Position numbers and translations under genes: made by a program | Assembly (NCBI GenBank): GCA_035705985.1 | Contig: DASSVP010000237.1 | Coordinates: 1-16,846 of the forward strand | Reading direction: 5' to 3' | Length of the DNA: 16,846 nt | DNA from: JACVRW01 sp035705985 | GTDB taxonomy: Bacteria > Actinomycetota > Thermoleophilia > Solirubrobacterales > Thermoleophilaceae | Shown here: piece by piece, positions 13,682-16,846 of the stretch | Layout of the letters: each line of letters begins with the position of its first letter | Position numbering within the stretch: position 1 is the first letter of the stretch | The notes under the pieces: model-generated | What the model saw: only the letters and a program-made list of their open reading frames with translations | Databases searched by the model: none | What the model was told of the DNA's origin: nothing

Positions 13682-14532
13682 GCAGGGGCCTGGTAGCCGC
13701 ATCGGCGTGCCTTGCGTTGACGCTGTCCGCGGGCGTCACCGGCGCGCGCGCGCAGCAGGCGGCGCCCGTCGGACTCGACCCGAGCGTCGCCCGCCAGGGC
13801 ACGGCGCTGCTGGTCGCGGCCGATGAGTCGACGCTGAGGGCGGACGGCCAGTCCGCGGAATCGATCGCCTTCGCCCTTCCGCGGGGGATGCGCTTCGACA
13901 GCGCGGCGCGCGAGCGGCTCTGCGGGCGCGATCAGGCAGCGCGCTCGGCTTGTCCAGCGGCGAGCGGCATCGGCTTCGGCCGCTTCATCGTCGCCGTGCG
14001 CGGCTACCTGTTCGGGGACGGCCGGACGGACGTGATGTGGTCGATCGATGCCTACCTGGGAAAGCGCCTTCGCCGGGGCGACGCAGCATCGGTCGTGCTC
14101 ACCAGCAGACTCCTGGGCGCGGGCAACGTCGGCACCCTCCTCGAGCCGGTGCTCGGCACGAGCGTCCCGCGCACGGCGACCACGGTCGGCCGGCTCGTCC
14201 GCCGGGCATCCGGCCCTTACGGCATCGAGCTTCGCTTCGCGAGGCTGCCCGTTCGGCTCGAGGTCGCCGCGCCCGTCACGGCGACGCCCGCCCGACTCGA
14301 GCTCGCCCTGAGCGCCGTCCGTCGCATCCGCCAGGACTTCACTCGCCGCATCAGGGTGAGGACGCTCTCCGGGTACGAGGTCCGCGAGATCCACGACCAT
14401 AGGCTGGTCGGCCACCACCTCCTGCGCACGCCGCGGCGCTGTGGCGGCTCGTGGCCGTCCCAGCTGACGGTCGGTTTTCCCGGCAGGTTGAAGCGCACCC
14501 CGAGCCCGATTGCATGCGAGCCGCCCCGGTAG
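13678..14532 (+). CDS. Secreted protein of a Thermoleophilia-type family, function unknown
   Basis: Read from CTG at 13678, the 284-residue product begins with a textbook Sec signal peptide: SRGLVAASACLALTLSAGV, then TGARA, cleaved near residue 25. The mature part has AxxSTLRADGQSAESIAFALP-type strands, LPRGMRFD (67-74), and a Cys pair at C82 and C92 followed by CPAASGIGFG (92-101). A second Cys pair, C255 (RRCGGSWP) and C280, lies near the end, so two disulfides are likely. I recall similar secreted proteins (LPxGxxFD, then CPAxSxIGxG) from Solirubrobacterales but know no function for them. The only ATG upstream (13594) would add 27 polar residues lying inside the regulator gene, spoiling the signal peptide. 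The CTG overlaps the regulator's TGA (CTGA), suggesting coupled translation. It is convergent with purB, 13 nt apart. Confidence 0.72.
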   Translation: MSRGLVAASACLALTLSAGVTGARAQQAAPVGLDPSVARQGTALLVAADESTLRADGQSAESIAFALPRGMRFDSAARERLCGRDQAARSACPAASGIGFGRFIVAVRGYLFGDGRTDVMWSIDAYLGKRLRRGDAASVVLTSRLLGAGNVGTLLEPVLGTSVPRTATTVGRLVRRASGPYGIELRFARLPVRLEVAAPVTATPARLELALSAVRRIRQDFTRRIRVRTLSGYEVREIHDHRLVGHHLLRTPRRCGGSWPSQLTVGFPGRLKRTPSPIACEPPR

Positions 14533-14540
14533 GACGTGTA

Positions 14541-14560
14541 GACCGCTACGCGATGCGGTC
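14541..14560. terminator. Small hairpin at the convergent purB end
   Basis: GACCGC (14541-14546) and GCGGTC (14555-14560) form a perfect 6-bp stem with an 8-nt loop over the purB stop, 8 nt after the stop of the secreted-protein gene. No T tract follows on either strand. It is a weak candidate for a bidirectional terminator. Confidence 0.25.
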
Positions 14561-15829
14561 CAGCCGGCCCACCAACTCGTGCGCGTGCTTCACGAAGGCG
14601 CCTGGGTCGAACACGGCGTCGAGGTCCAGCTCGGGCGCCGCCTCGGACATCAGGTCGCGGAACTCCACGCGCTCGTGCCAGGCCCGCTGGGCTGCCTCCT
14701 GGACGATCCGGTAGGCGTCGTCGCGCGAGCGGCCGCTCTCCACGAGCGCGAGCAGCGCGCGCTGCGAGTAGAGCGCGCCGTGCGTCAGGTTCAGGTTCTC
14801 GCGCATGCGGTCCTCGTGGACCGTCATCCCCTCCACCACGCGGATCGCGAGGTGCTGCGCGTAGTCGAGCAGGATCGTCGCGTCCGGCAGCGTCACCCGC
14901 TCGACGGACGAGTGCGAGATGTCCCGCTCGTGCCACAGCGCCACGTTCTCGAGCCCGGTCTGCGCGTAGCCCCGCAGCAAGCGTGCGATGCCCGTGATGC
15001 GCTCGGTGACGATCGGGTTCCGCTTGTGCGGCATCGCCGAGGATCCCTTTTGGGCGCCCGCCCGGAACGGCTCCTCGACCTCGCGCACCTCGGTGCGTTG
15101 GAGGTGCCGGACCTCGGTGGCGAAGCGCTCGAGCCCGGCGCCCGCGAGCGCGATCGCGGACAGGAGCTCCGCGTGGCGGTCGCGTGGTACGACCTGGGTG
15201 GAGACGTACTCGCGCGCGAGTCCAAGGCGTTTCAGCACCGCCTCCTCGACCTCCGGGCCGTTCGCCGCGTAGGTGCCGACCGCGCCGGAGAGCGCGCCCA
15301 CCGACACCGCCTCGGCCGCTCGCTCCAGCCGGATCAGGTTGCGGTGCGCCTCGAAGGCGAAGCCGGCGAGCTTCACGCCGAAGGTGGTGGGCTCGGCGTG
15401 CACGCCGTGCGTGCGTCCGGTGCACAGCGTGTCCACGTGATGGCGGGCGCGTCGGATCAGCGCATGCATGTAGTCGACCGCGCCGCCCACCAGGATCATC
15501 CCGGCTTGGGAGAGCTGGAGCCCGAGCGCCGTGTCGAGCACGTCGGACGAGGTGAGCCCGTGGTGCACCCAGCGGCCCGGCTCGCCGACCGACTCGGCCA
15601 CCACGTCAACGAAGGCGGCCACGTCGTGGTCCGTGACCTGCTCGCGCTCCTTGACCGCCTCGACGGTGAACGAGGCGCGGTCGCGGATCGCGGCCGCGTC
15701 CTCCTCGGGCACCGCGCCCTGCTCCGCCAGCGCGTCGACGACCGCCAGCTCCACCTGGAGCCACGCTTCGAGCTTGCGCTTCTCTGACCACACCGCACCC
15801 ATCTCGGGGCGGGTGTAGCGCTCGATCAC
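14546..15829 (-). CDS. purB: Adenylosuccinate lyase PurB
   Basis: PurB removes fumarate twice in purine metabolism: SAICAR to AICAR, and adenylosuccinate to AMP. The 427-residue product has the fumarase/aspartase-superfamily signature GSSAMPHKRNP (262-272), which carries the catalytic serine of the mobile loop. Other conserved blocks are VTDHDV (65-70, His68), HHGLTSSDV (89-97) and RTHGVHAEPTTFG (139-151, His141 as the likely general acid). Length and motif positions match the B. subtilis enzyme almost residue for residue. The GTG start at 15829 overlaps the purE stop (GTGA). It is the last gene of the purD-purE-purB group; PurC, which makes its SAICAR substrate, is encoded across the accessory island. 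Confidence 0.97.
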   Translation of the reverse strand: MIERYTRPEMGAVWSEKRKLEAWLQVELAVVDALAEQGAVPEEDAAAIRDRASFTVEAVKEREQVTDHDVAAFVDVVAESVGEPGRWVHHGLTSSDVLDTALGLQLSQAGMILVGGAVDYMHALIRRARHHVDTLCTGRTHGVHAEPTTFGVKLAGFAFEAHRNLIRLERAAEAVSVGALSGAVGTYAANGPEVEEAVLKRLGLAREYVSTQVVPRDRHAELLSAIALAGAGLERFATEVRHLQRTEVREVEEPFRAGAQKGSSAMPHKRNPIVTERITGIARLLRGYAQTGLENVALWHERDISHSSVERVTLPDATILLDYAQHLAIRVVEGMTVHEDRMRENLNLTHGALYSQRALLALVESGRSRDDAYRIVQEAAQRAWHERVEFRDLMSEAAPELDLDAVFDPGAFVKHAHELVGRLDRIA

Positions 15830-16323
15830 GCGCCCAGGATCCGCGCCGCGAGCACGGCCGCGTTCTTGGGGTTGTCCACCCCCACCGTGGCCACCGGCAC
15901 GCCCGGCGGCATCTGGGCGATGGCAAGCAGCGCATCGAGCCCGCCGCTCACCGACGTCTTCGAGGTGAGCGGCACGCCGATCACCGGCAGGTCGGTGTGC
16001 GCGGCCACCACGCCGGGCAGCGCGGCGGCGAGGCCGGCGCCGGCGATGATCACCTTGAGCCCTCGCATGCGGGCGTTCTTCGCGTACTCGGCCACCACGT
16101 CCGGGTCGCGGTGGGCGCTCATCACGCGCATCTCGTGCCGGATGCCGCGCTCCTCGAGCTCCTGCGCCGCCTTCTCCATCAGCGGCATGTCGCTCTTCGA
16201 GCCCATCACGATCCCCACCTGCGGCGCGTCGTCCACGTCCAGCTCGTCGAACTGATGCTCGACCTCGGTCTCGGGGACGGCCTCGGCGGCCGGGACGGCC
16301 GTGAACTCCTCTGTTCCGCTCAC
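15826..16323 (-). CDS. purE: N5-CAIR mutase PurE (class I type, variant motifs)
   Basis: PurE interconverts N5-CAIR and CAIR. The 165-residue product has the core VGIVMGSKSDMPLM (36-49), SAHRDP (69-74; His71 is the expected catalytic His), IIAGAGLAAALPGVVAAHT (92-110) and LPVIGVPL (112-119). SAHR fits class I (mutase, usually with PurK), not class II SAHK. Two positions differ from the textbook form: SAHRDP for SAHRTP, and AAALPG for the common AAHLPG. An acidic extension of about 34 residues precedes the core, unusual for a protein normally about 160 residues long including its C-terminus. The GTG at 16323 overlaps the purD stop (GTGA), which supports keeping the extension. No purK is visible in the window. 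Confidence 0.94.
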   Translation of the reverse strand: MSGTEEFTAVPAAEAVPETEVEHQFDELDVDDAPQVGIVMGSKSDMPLMEKAAQELEERGIRHEMRVMSAHRDPDVVAEYAKNARMRGLKVIIAGAGLAAALPGVVAAHTDLPVIGVPLTSKTSVSGGLDALLAIAQMPPGVPVATVGVDNPKNAAVLAARILGA

Positions 16324-16846
16324 GAGCGAACCCTACTCGGCCGCCCGGACCCCATTCTTACAGCGCGGGCGGCGATGTCGCTCCGCAGCTGGCGCCCGTC
16401 GAAGTCGATCCGCTCGGCCCCGGCGTAGGCGCGGTCGCGCGCCTCGCCCGGCGTGCCGCCGAGCCCGGTCACGCACAGCACGCGTCCCCCGGCGGTCACG
16501 ACCTCGCCGTCTCGCTCGGCCGTGCCCGCGTGGAAGACCTCCGCGTCCTCGACCTCGTCCAGGCCCGAGATGACGTCGCCGCTCGAGGACGACTCCGGGT
16601 AGCCGGCGGAGGCGAGCACCACGGTCACCGCCCAGTCGCCGGTCCACTCCGGTTCGACGCCCGCGAGGCCGCCCGGCTCCGCCGACGCCTCGAGCAGGTC
16701 GAGGAGATCGGACCGCAGCCGCGGCAGAACGGCCTGCGTCTCGGGATCGCCGAAGCGGGCGTTGTACTCGAGCACCTTCGCGCTCCCGTCCGCGCCCATC
16801 ATCAGGCCGGCGTAGAGGATCCCGTGGAACGGAGTCCCGCGGTGGC
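16320..16846 (-). CDS. purD: GAR synthetase PurD, C-terminal part (cut by window edge)
   Basis: PurD ligates glycine to phosphoribosylamine using ATP. Only the last 174 residues are in the window. The segment opens with RGTPFHGILYAGLMM and continues with KVLEYNARFGDPETQ, the conserved ATP-grasp block holding the metal-binding Glu and Asn. Then comes AVLPRLRSDLLDLL, the C-terminal domain with VVLASAGYPE, and VLCVTGLGGTPGEARDRAY near the end, as in other PurD proteins. The frame stays open to the right-hand edge. The last residues (ARAVRMGSGRPSRVRS) form a basic tail. Its TGA overlaps the purE GTG. The N-terminal domain and the promoter of this operon lie outside the window. Confidence 0.96.
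   Translation of the reverse strand, partial: HRGTPFHGILYAGLMMGADGSAKVLEYNARFGDPETQAVLPRLRSDLLDLLEASAEPGGLAGVEPEWTGDWAVTVVLASAGYPESSSSGDVISGLDEVEDAEVFHAGTAERDGEVVTAGGRVLCVTGLGGTPGEARDRAYAGAERIDFDGRQLRSDIAARAVRMGSGRPSRVRS

Noticed and set aside
6047..14532. Prophage or transposon as the origin of the island
   Set aside because: No transposase, integrase, phage gene, tRNA or terminal repeats are seen, and composition looks like that of the flanking pur genes.
14510..15787. 425-residue plus-strand frame opposite purB
   Set aside because: It is a shadow of the purB codons. PurB shows all its conserved blocks on the minus strand.

Overview
The window is about 16.8 kb of very GC-rich, densely packed DNA from a high-GC bacterium. 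It most likely comes from the actinobacterial class Thermoleophilia (Solirubrobacterales or a relative). The pointers are the base composition, the PurS/PurQ/small-PurL type of FGAM synthetase, many GTG and TTG starts, 4-nt gene overlaps, TAnnnT-type -10 boxes close to start codons, and two secreted proteins of types I associate with that class. This placement is inference; no rRNA or other marker is present.

Layout. (1) 1-356, minus: the N-terminal part of a RecQ helicase, cut by the window edge. (2) 415-5902, minus: a purine operon transcribed purC-purS-purQ-purL, then purF behind its own probable promoter. (3) 6047-9089, minus: a membrane CHASE2 class III nucleotide cyclase followed by a secreted FecR-like protein. 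(4) 9158-9550, plus: a small DUF3307-type membrane protein, divergent from the cyclase. (5) 9579-12881, minus: a large MMPL/RND-type exporter with an oversized coiled-coil extracytoplasmic loop. (6) 12986-14532, plus: a Crp/Fnr-type regulator overlapping by 4 nt a secreted protein that seems to start at CTG. (7) 14546-16846, minus: purB, purE and the C-terminal part of purD (cut by the window edge), transcribed purD-purE-purB.

How the genes work together. Eight proteins of de novo IMP synthesis are encoded: PurF (step 1), PurD (step 2), PurS/Q/L (FGAM synthetase), PurE, PurC and PurB. PurM, the GAR transformylase, PurK, PurH and PurA are not in the window. Most pur junctions are NTGA overlaps, so translation is probably coupled. 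The two pur blocks point the same way and are separated by about 8.6 kb of signalling, envelope and transport genes.

The most interesting part is that central island. The cyclase and FecR-like pair looks like an envelope-sensing module. The exporter and regulator share a divergent promoter region with a mirror-image repeat over both -10 boxes, and the regulator is coupled to a secreted protein. A simple cAMP circuit is tempting, but two residues argue for caution: the cyclase has Thr at the usual purine-selecting Lys position, and the regulator has Val where Crp has its ribose-binding Glu. No RNA genes, CRISPR arrays, insertion sequences or attachment sites were seen. No stretch over 300 bases lacks a gene; the longest gap is 5903-6046.
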